From Parahoeflea halophila (lineage in GTDB: Bacteria > Pseudomonadota > Alphaproteobacteria > Rhizobiales > Rhizobiaceae), in contig NZ_OCPC01000002.1 of NCBI RefSeq assembly GCF_900220985.1, positions 124,001 to 188,000 on the forward strand: a DNA stretch of 64,000 nucleotides, in the 5' to 3' direction. Positions 36,771 to 47,541 of this stretch are shown one piece after another (position 1 is the stretch's first letter; each line of letters opens with the position of its first letter). The position numbers were made by a program, and so were the translations under genes. The notes beneath the pieces are model-generated. The model saw only the letters and a program-made list of their open reading frames with translations, searched no databases and was not told the DNA's origin.

Positions 36771-39065
36771 CTAGATGGCGACGCAATCGGCAAAATAAGC
36801 CGTCTGGCCATCGCTGCCAAGCTCCTGCACCAGGCCATGGATATCGGTCTCGAAGCCCGGACATTCGCGGGCAAACGCCCGGTTGAACTTCAGGTACTCG
36901 ACGATCTTGGTGTTGAACACCTCGCCCGGGATCAACAGCGGGATGCCCGGCGGGTAGGGCGTCACCAGGCTCGTGGTGATCCGTCCCTCGAGCTCGTCGA
37001 TCGGCACCCGCTGCGTGGTCCGCTGGGCGATATGGGCAAAGGCGTCGCTCGGCTTCATCGCCGGCGTCAGGTTGCTCAGATACATCTCTGTCGACAGGAT
37101 CGCCACGTCGTATTTGGCATAGAGCGTGTGCACGTGCTGGCAGAGATCGCGCAGACCCATCCTCTCGTAGCGTGGCTGCTTGGCGCAGAACTCGGGCATC
37201 ACCCGCCACATCGGCTGGTTCTGGTCATAATCGTCCTTGAATTGCTGCAATTCGGTCAGCAGCGAGTTCCAGCGCCCCTTGGTAATGCCGATGGTAAACA
37301 TGATGAAGAAGCTGTAGAGGCCGGTCTTCTCCACCACCACACCATGCTCGGCAAGGTACTTGGTCACGATCGAGGCGGGAATGCCGGTCTCCTCGAACCG
37401 GCCATCGAGATTGAGGCCCGGCGTGATGATCGTCGCCTTGATCGGGTCGAGCATGTTGAACCCCGGCGCCATGTCGCCGAAGCCGTGCCAGGACTCCTCG
37501 CCGTCGGATGATTGCACGCCGTCCGCATCGGTGCGCTTAAGCACCCAGTCCTTTGTCTGACCGATCCCCTCCTCCTCGAGCTCCACCGGCGGACCCCAGA
37601 CCTGGAACCACCAATCACCCTCGCCAAATTCGTCGTCGACCTTGCGCATCGCGCGCCGGAAATCGAGCGCCTCGGCAATGCTTTCTTCCACCAGCGCGGT
37701 ACCGCCCGGCGGCTCCATCATGGCGGCTGCCACGTCACAGCTGGCGATGATCGAGTATTGTGGGCTGGTCGAGGTGTGCATCAGGTAGGATTCGTTGAAC
37801 AGGTGCCGGTCCAGCTTGGTGTCCTGGCTGTCCTGCACCAGCACGTGGCTGGCTTGACTGATGCCGGCCAGGAGCTTGTGGATTGATTGCGTCGCATAGG
37901 TCATCGAATGCATCGGCCGCGCCCGCTTGCGTCCCATCGAATGATAACTCCCGTAGAAGGGATGGAACGCCGCATGCGGCAACCAGGCCTCGTCGAAATG
38001 CAGGTTCTCGACATAGCCGTCGAGCAGACCCTTGACCGTCTCCGTGTTGTAGAGCACCCCGTCATAGGTCGACTGCGTCAGCGTCATGACGCGCGGCTTG
38101 ACCGTCTCGGCATCGATCCCGTCGAGCAGCGGGTTGGCGCGGATCTTGGCCTTGATCGAACCCACCTCGAACTCACTCTGCGGGATCGGTCCGATGATGC
38201 CGTAGTGATTGCGGGTCGGCTTCAGGAACACCGGCACCGCCCCGGTCATGATGATCGAATGCAGGATCGATTTGTGGCAGTTGCGGTCGACCACCACCAC
38301 ATCGCCTGGCGCCACCGTGTGGTGCCAGACCATCTTGTTCGAGGTCGAGGTGCCGTTGGTGACGAAAAAGCAATGGTCGGCATTGAAGATTCGCGCCGCA
38401 TTGCGCTCCGACGCCCCGATGGCGCCGTTGTGATCCAAGAGCTGGCCCAGCTCTTCCACCGAGTTGCAGACATCGGCGCGCAGCATGTTCTCGCCATAAA
38501 ACTGGTGATACATCTGGCCGATCGGACTTTTCAGGAACGCCACGCCGCCGGAGTGGCCGGGGCAGTGCCAGGAATAGGACCCGTCCTCGGCATAGTCGAG
38601 CAGCGCCTTGAAGAACGGCGGCTGGATTCCCTCGAGATACTTTCTGGCCTCGCGGATGATGTGCCGGGCGACAAATTCCGGCGTGTCCTCGAACATGTGG
38701 ATGAAGCCGTGCAGCTCGCGCAGGATGTCGTTGGGCAGGTGCCGGCTGGTCTTGGTTTCGCCATAGATGTAGATCGGCACATCGGCATTCTTCCAGCGCA
38801 CTTCCTCAATGAAATTGCGCAGGTTGAGCACCGCCGGATCCAGATCCGGTCCGGGGCTGAATTCTTCGTCGTCGATCGACAGCACGAAGGCGCTGGCGCG
38901 CGACTGCTGCTGGGCAAACTGGGAAAGATCGCCATAGCCCGTCACGCCGAGAACCTCGAACCCCTCGTTCTCGATCGCCTGGGCCATGGCACGAATGCCA
39001 AGCCCCGAGGAATTCTCGGAGCGGAAATCTTCATCGATGATGATGATGGGAAAGCGGAACTTCAT
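36771..39065 (-). CDS. Orn/Lys/Arg decarboxylase class I (probable arginine decarboxylase)
   Basis: The 764-residue PLP enzyme is of the inducible acid-resistance type. It has an N-terminal receiver-like wing domain (IIIDEDFRSENSSGLGIRAMAQ...), residues 1-130, then the PLP domain with HCPGHSGGVAFLKSP, FVTNGTSTSNKMV, VDRNCHKSILH, HFDEAWLPHAAFHP and the Schiff-base Lys in ATQSIHKLLAG, and a C-terminal domain with PYPPGIPLLIPGE. Which basic amino acid it uses cannot be fixed by eye. The product would be a polyamine precursor. No antiporter lies next to it. AGGAC precedes the ATG. A decayed fragment of a related gene lies 2.9 kb away. Confidence 0.9.
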   Translation of the reverse strand: MKFRFPIIIIDEDFRSENSSGLGIRAMAQAIENEGFEVLGVTGYGDLSQFAQQQSRASAFVLSIDDEEFSPGPDLDPAVLNLRNFIEEVRWKNADVPIYIYGETKTSRHLPNDILRELHGFIHMFEDTPEFVARHIIREARKYLEGIQPPFFKALLDYAEDGSYSWHCPGHSGGVAFLKSPIGQMYHQFYGENMLRADVCNSVEELGQLLDHNGAIGASERNAARIFNADHCFFVTNGTSTSNKMVWHHTVAPGDVVVVDRNCHKSILHSIIMTGAVPVFLKPTRNHYGIIGPIPQSEFEVGSIKAKIRANPLLDGIDAETVKPRVMTLTQSTYDGVLYNTETVKGLLDGYVENLHFDEAWLPHAAFHPFYGSYHSMGRKRARPMHSMTYATQSIHKLLAGISQASHVLVQDSQDTKLDRHLFNESYLMHTSTSPQYSIIASCDVAAAMMEPPGGTALVEESIAEALDFRRAMRKVDDEFGEGDWWFQVWGPPVELEEEGIGQTKDWVLKRTDADGVQSSDGEESWHGFGDMAPGFNMLDPIKATIITPGLNLDGRFEETGIPASIVTKYLAEHGVVVEKTGLYSFFIMFTIGITKGRWNSLLTELQQFKDDYDQNQPMWRVMPEFCAKQPRYERMGLRDLCQHVHTLYAKYDVAILSTEMYLSNLTPAMKPSDAFAHIAQRTTQRVPIDELEGRITTSLVTPYPPGIPLLIPGEVFNTKIVEYLKFNRAFARECPGFETDIHGLVQELGSDGQTAYFADCVAI

Positions 39066-39110
39066 GGCAATGTCCTAACGGGAAGACCAGGGCGGGAACA
39101 TGCAGGATGC

Positions 39111-39225
39111 AGCGCACCGGCACCCGCGAGACTTCGCGAACACGGCGTATCGGCATCAAGTCCTATGCCTATAGCACACACGACAATGGCTTGAAGATGA
39201 TCACGTGCCGGGAACAGCCTTATCC
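39111..39225 (-). repeat. Upstream region of the decarboxylase, duplicated at 42106
   Basis: This leader stretch shares GCGCACCGGCACC and, further out, a block reading CACACGACAA.GGCTTGAA.ATG.TCACG.GCCGGGAACAGCC with 42106-42191, in the same orientation. The second copy lacks about 20 bases in the middle. It precedes the intact decarboxylase at 39065 and probably contains its promoter and leader. Confidence 0.65.
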
Positions 39226-39304
39226 GGACGACATGGCGCTTTACACACCGGGTCGAACCGGCAGAACTGTCGCCCCGACAGGTGATGCGACGAAGGAGCT
39301 GCGC

Positions 39305-41569
39305 ATGAAGGAGCGACCGGACGACGCCAATCGCTCCTCCGGGGAACCGGAGCTGCGTGATGCGTCGCGCGCCTTCGCGGCTGCGCTCGCCCGCGAGGCG
39401 TCGCGGCTGCGCTCGCCCGCGAGGCGTCGCGGCTCGCGGATAGGGCGGGACGACTGGCCGCCGACCGTGGGTCCACCCTGATGCGAGAGGCGAGGCAGGG
39501 CGCGTGCCGGCTGCAGTGGTGGAGCGGAGAAGCGGCCGGCCGGGCAAAAGTCGTGGCGCGAGCCTGGCGGATGCGGCGCGCCCGCAACGCCGCCGGTCCC
39601 GCGCCCGAGGCACCGACCTGGCGCCCTGCGCGCTGGGCCTTGATCGCCGGTCTTGGCCTGCCGCTCCTGGCGGTGATCGTGCTCTTGGTCTCCGTGCTGT
39701 CACAACTGCCCGATCTCGACGCCGTTCAGGAAACGGCCGACCGGCGGATCGTCTTCACCGACGCCGATGGCGGACCGCTTCTGGTGCGCGGCGGCGTCCC
39801 GTCCGAATATGCGGCCAGCGAGGCCATCCCTGACGTGGTCCGGCAGGCGGTGCTCGCCGTCGAAGACCAGCGGTTCCGCGAGCATTCCGGTTTCGACCTG
39901 CGGGATATCCTCAGGGCAGGCTGGCGCAACCTGCTCGCAGGCGAGGTGGTGGAGGGCGGGTCGACGCTCACACAGCAGCTGGTCAAGATCAGCTACCTCG
40001 AACCGGAGCGGACATTCAGCCGCAAACTGCAGGAGATCGCGCTGGCGCTGCAGCTCGAACGGGCGCAGACCAAGGACCAGATCCTCACCCGCTACCTGAA
40101 TGCCGTCTATATGGGCTCGGGGGCCACCGGCATGCCCGCCGCGGCCCGCATCTATTTTGATGTGGAGCTTTCCGAAGTAAGCACTGCGCAGGCGGCTGCC
40201 CTGGCAGCGACGATCCGGACGCCCTCCACTGTCAATCCGCGCTCCAATCCCGCCGCACTGCGTGAGCGGGCGGCGCTCGTCCTCGACCTGATGGGGCACA
40301 GGAACGGATTTCTCCCGCGGAAGCCGATGCGGCGAGCGCAGAGCTGGCCACGCTGGCGCCCGAGGCGAACGAGCGGGACGGCTATGGCGGCTGGTTCGCC
40401 GACTGGCTGGTGGAAGAGGCGGATCGCCTGGCCATCGGTTTCGACGGGGTTGTGACGCTGCGCACCTCGCTGGACGCGGAGCTGCAGAAGGCAGCCGAGG
40501 AGGCTGTCGCCGGACTGATTGGCGAGGCGGGACCCGATGCGGAAGTTGCGCTCGTCGCGATGCGTCCGAATGGTCAGGTGGTTTCGATGGTCGGCGGACG
40601 CGACTACGCGGAAAGCCAGTACAACCGCGCGACGAAGGCACTGCGGTCGCCGGGCTCGACCTTCAAGACATTTGTCTACTTCGCCGCACTGGCGCAGGGC
40701 CTTGCGCCGGAAGATGTTATCGAGGATGCGCCGCTGGAAATCGACGGCTACGCGCCGCGCAACTTTGACGATCGCTATCGCGGCCGCGTTACCGCAGCGG
40801 AAGCCTTCGCGCGATCGCTAAACACCGCGGCGGTGCGCCTTGCGCTCACTGTCGGGCTGAACGAGGTCGCGGAGACCGCCCGCGCGCTGGGCATCGAGGC
40901 GGAACTGAGCGAAACCCCGGCACTGGCGCTGGGCGCGTCCGGCGTGGCGCTGCTCGATATGGTGGAGGCCTATGCTTCGATCGCCAGCGGTATGATGCCC
41001 GTCAAAGCGCGTGGGATCTCCGGCGTCGACCCACGGGGCGACGGTACGTTGCTGGCCTTCCGCTGGCCCGAACCGCCCGTGACCGACCGCACCGCCGCGC
41101 TGCTCGCCGCGCGCGATGGACATGGCCATGCTCCTGGCGGGTGTCGTGAACGCGGGTACCGGCCAGGCGGCCGCGCTGCCCGGTGGCGCGCTCGGCAAGA
41201 CCGGCACCAGTCAGGACTTCCGCGACGCGCTGTTCATCGGCTGGACAGGCAGCCTCGTGGCCGGGGTCTGGATCGGGCGCGACGACAACGCGCCGCTCGA
41301 CGCCATTGCCGGCGGCGACTTGCCAGCCCGGATCTGGCGCGACTTCATGCTGCGCGCCGACCCACAGACGGGGGGGGGCGGCGGTGCCGGAACCCGGAGA
41401 CGAGGAGTATCCGGGCCAATCCGTGGTCGCCGGGAGTACTGGCGACAGTTCCGCTGCCACTGGTCAGGTCTGCAATGTCGAAGCCTGCAGGCGCCACTAC
41501 CGCTCGTTCCGCGCTTCCGACTGCACATTCCAGCCCTACAGGGGATCGCGCAAGCTCTGCACACGGTGA
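39305..41569 (+). pseudogene. Class A penicillin-binding protein, frameshifted
   Basis: The reconstructed protein has a membrane helix, a GT51 domain (VEDQRFREHSGFD; GGSTLTQQLVK), a transpeptidase domain with SPGSTFKTF (SxxK), SLNTA (SxN) and GKTGTSQDF (KTG), and a Cys-rich BA14K-like tail (CNVEACRRHYRSFRASDC). Four lesions break it: a 26-bp tandem duplication at 39379-39430, a net one-base loss near 40310, a net one-base gain near 41100, and a probable extra G in a run of nine at 41370-41378. The original start is ATG 39305 with AAGGAG six bases upstream. Removing one copy of the 26-bp unit restores the N-terminal frame. All catalytic motifs remain, so decay is recent, or some indels are assembly errors. 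Confidence 0.85.
39379..39430. repeat. Perfect 26-bp tandem duplication
   Basis: Two identical 26-base units occupy 39379-39404 and 39405-39430, starting GGCTGCGCTCGCC. Since 26 is not a multiple of three, the duplication shifts the frame between the ATG at 39305 and the rest of the penicillin-binding protein gene. Deleting one unit joins the N-terminal AAALAREASR to LADRAGRLAADRG. Confidence 0.9.
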
Positions 41570-41714
41570 TCAGCCGCGGCTGTCCGCCTCATGGGCCGGC
41601 GAGTTTGAGGGCACAGGCCCGACGGAACAGGTCCTGCCGGTTGCGTAAGGGTTGGAGAGCAACGGTTATTCGCGCCACGGGGTCCGATCGCATCCGGGCG
41701 CGGAGATGGCGTGA

Positions 41715-41903
41715 TCACCGCAGGGCCGCCCTGGCCAGCATCCAGATTCCCATCAGCACCATCATCAGGTTTTCGGTTAGCGAAACAAGGCCGAGCGGCA
41801 CATTCGAGCCTCCGCCGACACCGGCGCATCTGAGCTCGCGGTCTTCGATGTGGATTGCGGTGACCACGGAGTTCGCCCCGACAGTGCCGAAAAACAGCGC
41901 CAC
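41715..41903 (-). pseudogene. Remnant of an unidentified membrane protein
   Basis: A 62-residue minus-strand frame (ALFFGTVGANSVVTAIHIEDRE; LGLVSLTENLMMVLMGIWML) has two hydrophobic stretches and looks protein-like, but I do not recognise it. It has no ribosome binding site of note. It lies immediately after the in-frame stop that ends the decarboxylase remnant, so it could be debris fused to it. It may also be chance. Confidence 0.25.
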
Positions 41904-41918
41904 CGGTGCCGAATTTCA

Positions 41919-42101
41919 CACGAGTGAGCCGGCCGCTATCAGGATGCCGACAAAGAGCTTGTGGAAAGTGAGCGCCGCATGGGCCGCCGAATTCATCAGC
42001 AGCAGCGCGGGCTTGCGTCCCATCGAATGGGAACTCGCATCGAAAGGATGGAACGCCGCATGCGGCAGCCAGGCCTCATCGAAATGCAGGTTCTCGATTC
42101 T
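41919..42101 (-). pseudogene. Decayed fragment of an Orn/Lys/Arg decarboxylase
   Basis: The translated minus strand reads ENLHFDEAWLPHAAFHPF without a mismatch to the intact enzyme, followed by HSMGRK and HKLFVGI, which aligns with the Schiff-base HKLLAGI. It corresponds to about 37860-38013 of the intact gene. The roughly 1.1 kb that should precede it (N-terminal half) is missing, and the stretch is joined directly to a copy of the decarboxylase upstream region. Nothing homologous to the C-terminal half is visible past 41919. It is a relic of a second decarboxylase, not a functional gene. Confidence 0.75.
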
Positions 42102-42105
42102 GCGC

Positions 42106-42191
42106 ACCGGCACCTCGGAGCATCACGCACCTTGCCCATGGCACACACACGACAACGGCTTGAACATGTTCACGCGCCGGGAACAGCCGCA
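42106..42191 (-). repeat. Second copy of the decarboxylase upstream region
   Basis: Direct copy of 39111-39225, about 20 bases shorter, sharing the GCGCACCGGCACC start and the CACGACAACGGCTTGAA block. It adjoins the decarboxylase relic exactly where the upstream region of the intact gene should be, if 38013-39110 had been deleted. Confidence 0.65.
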
Positions 42192-42249
42192 TACACGGCC
42201 ACGGGGCGAAGGCTGTTTGATTGGATGGCAGGCAAGGCGCTGGCAAGAA

Positions 42250-42339
<90 letters not shown>

Positions 42340-42666
42340 GCGTCTTTGGTCGGCGCATCATCAGTGCGCGGTCGCCTCCATAACCAAGGAGAGCGGCTTG
42401 CACAAGGGGTAAGTTTGCCTTCTGGCCCGGAAACCGCGCCGGACAGCCAATTTGGCTTGACTCATCGACCTGTCTGACGTATCCCGCGAGCCGAATGCGG
42501 CGTGGGGCTTCCTGCGCCGTTGGCCTTTGAATGGGAAATCCGGAAACAGCCGGCCCCGCTTCGGGCTTCACCCGGTCATCCGGAAACGGACCGTCCGATC
42601 ACTCCGACTGGCAAAAAGACGGCCCACCAGAATGGTGAGAGCCGGACGAACACGAAAGGACAAAAG
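42340..42666 (+). promoter_or_regulatory. Gene-free leader upstream of rplU
   Basis: This 327-base stretch holds no gene. A possible promoter reads TTGACT (42457-42462), a 17-base spacer and TATCCC (42480-42485), on the plus strand, which would give rplU a leader of roughly 170 bases. AAGGA at about 42656 is the rplU ribosome binding site. No classical riboswitch was recognised. Confidence 0.4.
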
Positions 42667-43290
42667 ATGTTCGCAGTCATTAAAACCGGTGGCAAGCAGT
42701 ACCGCGTCGCTGCCAATGACGTTCTGACAATCGAGAAGCTCGAGGGCGCCGCCGGCGATTCCGTCGAGTTCACCGAAGTTCTCATGGTCGGCGAAGGCGC
42801 CGGCGCATCCGTTGGCGCACCTTTCGTCGAAGGCGCCATGGTTGTTGCCGAGGTTGTCGAGCAGGGCCGTGCACGCAAGGTGTTCGCGTTCAAGAAGCGC
42901 CGCCGTCAGAACTCCAAGCGCATTCGCGGTCACCGTCAGCACCAGACTGTCGTCAAGATCACCGACATCCTGACCGGTGGCGCCAAGCCGTCGAAGAAGG
43001 CCGCTCCGAAGAAGGAAGCTGCACCCAAGGCAGAAGCTCCTGCCAAGGCCGAAGCCGCCGCATCCGCAGCGCCGCTGTTCACCGCGCCGGAAGGCAAGGG
43101 CGACAACCTGACCAAGATCAAGGGCATCGGCCCGGTCGCAGCCGGTCAGCTCAACGAGCAGGGCATCACCACCTTTGCCCAAGTCGCCAAGCTGAGCGAC
43201 AAGGACATCACCCGCATGGAGGAAGCCATGCCGTTCAGCGCCGACCAGATCTCTGACTGGCGTGAGCAGGCCAAGGCACTCGCGAAGTAA
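42667..43290 (+). CDS. rplU: Ribosomal protein L21 with C-terminal extension
   Basis: The first 103 or so residues are ordinary L21 ([45 protein letters not shown]). An Ala/Lys/Pro-rich linker follows, then a helix-hairpin-helix-like domain ([32 protein letters not shown]) at about 140-207. The total of 207 residues is double the usual length. Such tails occur in L21 of other rhizobia. Start at ATG 42667 follows AAGGA; the 55 codons upstream in frame are not protein-like. rpmA follows after 78 bases. Confidence 0.95.
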   Translation: MFAVIKTGGKQYRVAANDVLTIEKLEGAAGDSVEFTEVLMVGEGAGASVGAPFVEGAMVVAEVVEQGRARKVFAFKKRRRQNSKRIRGHRQHQTVVKITDILTGGAKPSKKAAPKKEAAPKAEAPAKAEAAASAAPLFTAPEGKGDNLTKIKGIGPVAAGQLNEQGITTFAQVAKLSDKDITRMEEAMPFSADQISDWREQAKALAK

Positions 43291-43368
43291 TCAACCGCCC
43301 GTTCGGGCCCTGGCGGCACCAGGCCGCAAACAGACAATCGCCCTTGAGGCGGAAACAGGAGCAGACCC

Positions 43369-43638
43369 ATGGCACACAAAAAAGCTGGCGGTTCCACACG
43401 TAACGGTCGCGATTCGAACTCCAAGCGCCTCGGCGTCAAGAAGTTCGGCGGCGAAGCTGTGATTGCAGGCAACATCATCATTCGTCAGCGCGGAACCAAG
43501 TGGCATCCGGGCACCGGCGTCGGCATTGGCAAGGATCACACCATTTTCGCCGTACAGCCGGGCAATGTTGACTTTCGCAAGACAGCCAACGGCCGAACCT
43601 ATGTGTCCGTTGTGGCGAAAGCCGAAGCAGCGGAGTAA
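43369..43638 (+). CDS. rpmA: Ribosomal protein L27
   Basis: The 89-residue protein has the standard opening [23 protein letters not shown], then [28 protein letters not shown]. It lies in the 50S subunit near the peptidyl-transferase centre. It is cotranscribed with rplU and closed by a strong terminator at 43709. Confidence 0.97.
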   Translation: MAHKKAGGSTRNGRDSNSKRLGVKKFGGEAVIAGNIIIRQRGTKWHPGTGVGIGKDHTIFAVQPGNVDFRKTANGRTYVSVVAKAEAAE

Positions 43639-43708
43639 GCCGGATCGCGTTTTGCAGGCCGGCGTCTCATCGACCCGGCCCTTGCAGGCATCCTCCGGGA
43701 AACCGGAC

Positions 43709-43746
43709 AAAAAGGGGAGATGGGGCGCCATCTCCCCTTTTTCTTT
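43709..43746 (+). terminator. Rho-independent terminator after rpmA
   Basis: A perfect 15-base stem (43709-43723 with 43728-43742), starting AAAAAGGGGAGATGG, with a four-base loop and T-rich 3' side. Because the stem begins with A5 and ends with T5, it could act in both directions. It lies 70 bases after the rpmA stop. Confidence 0.9.
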
Positions 43747-43767
43747 GTTCCAAACCGGAGAACGATC

Positions 43768-44457
43768 ATGAGACAGGACACAAGTTTGAGCCCCAGCGAC
43801 AGTGCTTGGGCCCCCAGAGACAATCTCAGCGACTGTATAAGCGCGAGCGACACTGAACGGTTCGAAGAGGCAGCATCGAGATTCGATTGCCCCGTTCTCC
43901 TGACCGAAAACCTGGTCCTGCGCGCACCCCATGCCGAGGACATCGACGCAATTGCCATTCTCGCCGATAACCCGGCCATCGCCACAATGGTGTCCCGCAT
44001 CCCGCATCCCTATACCCGCGCGGACGCCGAGACCTTTGTGCGAAACGCCGCCAAACGCGGGAATGGCAATTGCGTCTACGCGATTACCGAAGCCGAAACC
44101 GGCAAACTGCAGGGCTGCTGTTCGCTGGAGAGATCGGCGGATGGCAAGGCGCTGGAACTGGGCTACTGGGTCGGAGAGCCGTTCTGGGGCCAGGGCATCG
44201 CCACGCAAGCCGTGCATGCGCTCGTCGACATGGCCTTCCGCACCCGCGACATCGAACATATCGACGCCCGTTGCCGGGTCATCAACCCGGCATCGCGGCG
44301 GGTGCTGCAGAAAAGCGGCTTCCAGTTTCAGGGCACCGGCATGATCAACGTGCTGGCCATCAATGCCAGTGCCGCGGTCGAATGGTTCCGGCTCGACCGC
44401 AAGACCTGGGTCTCGCTGATCAGCTGGTCAAACGAGCACCGGTCTGGCCGAAGCTGA
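43768..44457 (+). CDS. GNAT-family N-acetyltransferase (RimJ/RimL-like)
   Basis: The 229-residue protein has a roughly 45-residue polar N-terminal tail, then the GNAT fold: LLTENLVLRAPHAEDIDAI, a coenzyme-A-binding region around LGYWVGEPFWGQGIATQAV, and NPASRRVLQKSGFQFQG. This is the pattern of RimJ/RimL-like protein or small-molecule acetyltransferases. GGAGA lies before ATG 43768. It follows the rpmA terminator and so has its own transcript. Substrate unknown. Confidence 0.86.
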   Translation: MRQDTSLSPSDSAWAPRDNLSDCISASDTERFEEAASRFDCPVLLTENLVLRAPHAEDIDAIAILADNPAIATMVSRIPHPYTRADAETFVRNAAKRGNGNCVYAITEAETGKLQGCCSLERSADGKALELGYWVGEPFWGQGIATQAVHALVDMAFRTRDIEHIDARCRVINPASRRVLQKSGFQFQGTGMINVLAINASAAVEWFRLDRKTWVSLISWSNEHRSGRS

Positions 44458-44460
44458 CTC

Positions 44461-44562
44461 ATGCATGTCGCGTTCAGATGGAGTCATTTGAACGAGAACC
44501 TACACGCGTCATTTCAGAGTGCTACAGCGCCGCGCATACGATTGGATCCGCGGGGCCGTAGA
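44461..44562 (+). repeat. Interspersed palindromic element, copy C
   Basis: Begins with ATGCATGT (44461-44468), then GTTCAGATG (44472-44480) pairing with CATTTGAAC (44485-44493) apart from one mismatch. TACACGCGTCATTTCAGAGT follows, and a second module with GCTACAGCG and a GC-rich tail to about 44562. It matches the elements at 4692 and 27777 in order and orientation and again lies behind a plus-strand gene. Confidence 0.75.
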
Positions 44563-44636
44563 AAACCGGCCTGCCGGAGCAATCCGCAAGCCTCCGGGCG
44601 GCGTAGAAGGGTCATGTTTCCCAAAAGGAATGAGCC

Positions 44637-45164
44637 ATGACCCTTCTGCGCCCTCTTGCACTCACAGTTTTTGCCGCACTTGTATCGGCGCCAGCCCACG
44701 CAGCCGATCTCCGGCTCGAGGACTTCTTCGAAGGCAAGACCTATGCTTATGGTTCTTTCGGCGCCATCACCGGGCTGAGCCGCAGCTTCCGTGTCGATCT
44801 GACCGGCAAAGTGCGCGGCAAGGTGCTGACATTGCGGGAGGATTTCCGCTACGACGACGGCGAGCGCGACACCAAGACCTGGATCTTCACCCGCACCGGA
44901 CCCCACACCTATTCCGGCACCCGAGAAGATGTGCTCGGCGAAACCACGGTGCGCCTGTCGGGCAACACCGCTCGCTTCACCTACCGGGTGGATCTCAATC
45001 CCGGTGGCGAGCCCAACATTGTCCGCTTCCACGACAAGCTGGTGCTCAAGGACGACGGCACCTTGCGCAACACCGCCCTGGTGACCAAGTTCGCCCTGCC
45101 GATCGCCCGTGTCCGGGTCAATTTCGCGCCGACGCTTGAGGGCGCCAAGGCCATCAAACCCTGA
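44637..45164 (+). CDS. DUF3833 family periplasmic/lipid-anchored protein
   Basis: The 175-residue protein has an N-terminal signal peptide (LLRPLALTVFAALVSAPAHA) and the DUF3833 core: LEDFFEGKTYAYGSFGAITGLSRSFRV, LREDFRYDDGERDTKTWIF and YSGTREDVLGE. Function is unknown for the family. No lipobox Cys is seen, so it is probably soluble in the periplasm. It stands alone upstream of obgE. Confidence 0.8.
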   Translation: MTLLRPLALTVFAALVSAPAHAADLRLEDFFEGKTYAYGSFGAITGLSRSFRVDLTGKVRGKVLTLREDFRYDDGERDTKTWIFTRTGPHTYSGTREDVLGETTVRLSGNTARFTYRVDLNPGGEPNIVRFHDKLVLKDDGTLRNTALVTKFALPIARVRVNFAPTLEGAKAIKP

Positions 45165-45209
45165 CAGACACGGGCCGGAACCTTCAACAATGACCGCAAT
45201 AGGCTTTGA

Positions 45210-46334
<1,125 letters not shown>

Positions 46335-46336
46335 CC

Positions 46337-47458
46337 ATGTCCGCGCACCGCAAGCCTGTTTCCGCGCACAAGCGCATTGTCATCAAGATTGGCTCGGCGC
46401 TGCTGGTCGACCGCAACAGCGGGTTGAAGGCCGCCTGGCTCGAATCACTCTGCAGCGACATCGCCGAACTGAAACAAACCGGAGCGGAAGTTCTGGCGGT
46501 GTCTTCCGGCGCCATCGCCATGGGCCGCACCGTGCTCGGCCTGCCCGGCGGCGCACTGCGCCTGGAGGAAAGCCAGGCCGCTGCAGCCGTCGGCCAGATT
46601 GCACTGGCGCGGGCCTGGTCGGCCAGCCTCTCCACGCATGGTATCGTTGCCGGACAGATTCTTCTCACCCTCGGAGACACCGAAGAGCGCCGCCGCTACC
46701 TTAATGCGCGCGCCACCATGGCCGAGCTGATGCGGCACGGCGCGGTGCCGATCATCAACGAAAACGACACCGTCGCCACCAGCGAGATCCGCTATGGCGA
46801 CAATGACCGGCTGGCTGCCCGCGTCGCCACCATGGCAGGCGCCGACCTCCTGGTGCTGATGTCCGACATCGACGGGCTCTACACCGCCCCGCCACATCTC
46901 GACCCCGATGCGCGTTTTCTCGAAACCATCGATGCCATCACCCCGGAAATCGAGGCGATGGCCGGCGATGCCGGTTCCGAGCTGTCACGCGGCGGCATGA
47001 AGACCAAGATCGAAGCCGGCAAGATCGCCACCGGCGCGGGCTGCGCCATGATCATCGCATCGGGCAAGACCGATCACCCGCTGTCGGCCATCGACAGGGG
47101 CGCGCGTTCAAGCTGGTTCCAGCCTTCGGGCACACCGCAATCGGCGCGCAAGATCTGGATCGCGGGGCAACTCGACCCTGCCGGCAGGCTGACCATCGAT
47201 GCCGGCGCTGAAAAGGCGTTGCGCTCCGGCAAGAGCCTGCTGCCGGCCGGCGTCAGGACCGTCAGTGGCGAGTTTCATCGCGGCGACCCGGTAGCGGTCT
47301 GCGATCCATCGGGCCGTGAAATCGCCCGTGGCCTGTCCGGCTATGATTCCGATGAAGCCCGGCGCATTGCCGGGCGCAAATCGGCCGAAATCGAGGCCAT
47401 CCTGGGGTATTCCGGCCGTGCCGCCATGATCCACCGCGACGACATGGTGATTGGTTGA
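46337..47458 (+). CDS. proB: Glutamate 5-kinase (ProB)
   Basis: The 373-residue enzyme phosphorylates glutamate in the first step of proline synthesis. It has the amino-acid-kinase domain ([65 protein letters not shown]) and a C-terminal PUA domain (about 275-373; [15 protein letters not shown]). It begins two bases after obgE and is followed by proA 83 bases on. Confidence 0.96.
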   Translation: MSAHRKPVSAHKRIVIKIGSALLVDRNSGLKAAWLESLCSDIAELKQTGAEVLAVSSGAIAMGRTVLGLPGGALRLEESQAAAAVGQIALARAWSASLSTHGIVAGQILLTLGDTEERRRYLNARATMAELMRHGAVPIINENDTVATSEIRYGDNDRLAARVATMAGADLLVLMSDIDGLYTAPPHLDPDARFLETIDAITPEIEAMAGDAGSELSRGGMKTKIEAGKIATGAGCAMIIASGKTDHPLSAIDRGARSSWFQPSGTPQSARKIWIAGQLDPAGRLTIDAGAEKALRSGKSLLPAGVRTVSGEFHRGDPVAVCDPSGREIARGLSGYDSDEARRIAGRKSAEIEAILGYSGRAAMIHRDDMVIG

Positions 47459-47541
47459 GAACGCCACAAACGCGTCGCCGCTTTACGGCGTCACCCCGAT
47501 TGCGTAAGAAACCTGCCTGATCGCAAGCCCGGAGTACCACC

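Noticed and set aside
37887-39194. A 435-codon plus-strand frame opposite the decarboxylase
   Set aside because: Antisense shadow of the intact PLP decarboxylase; no protein-like motif.
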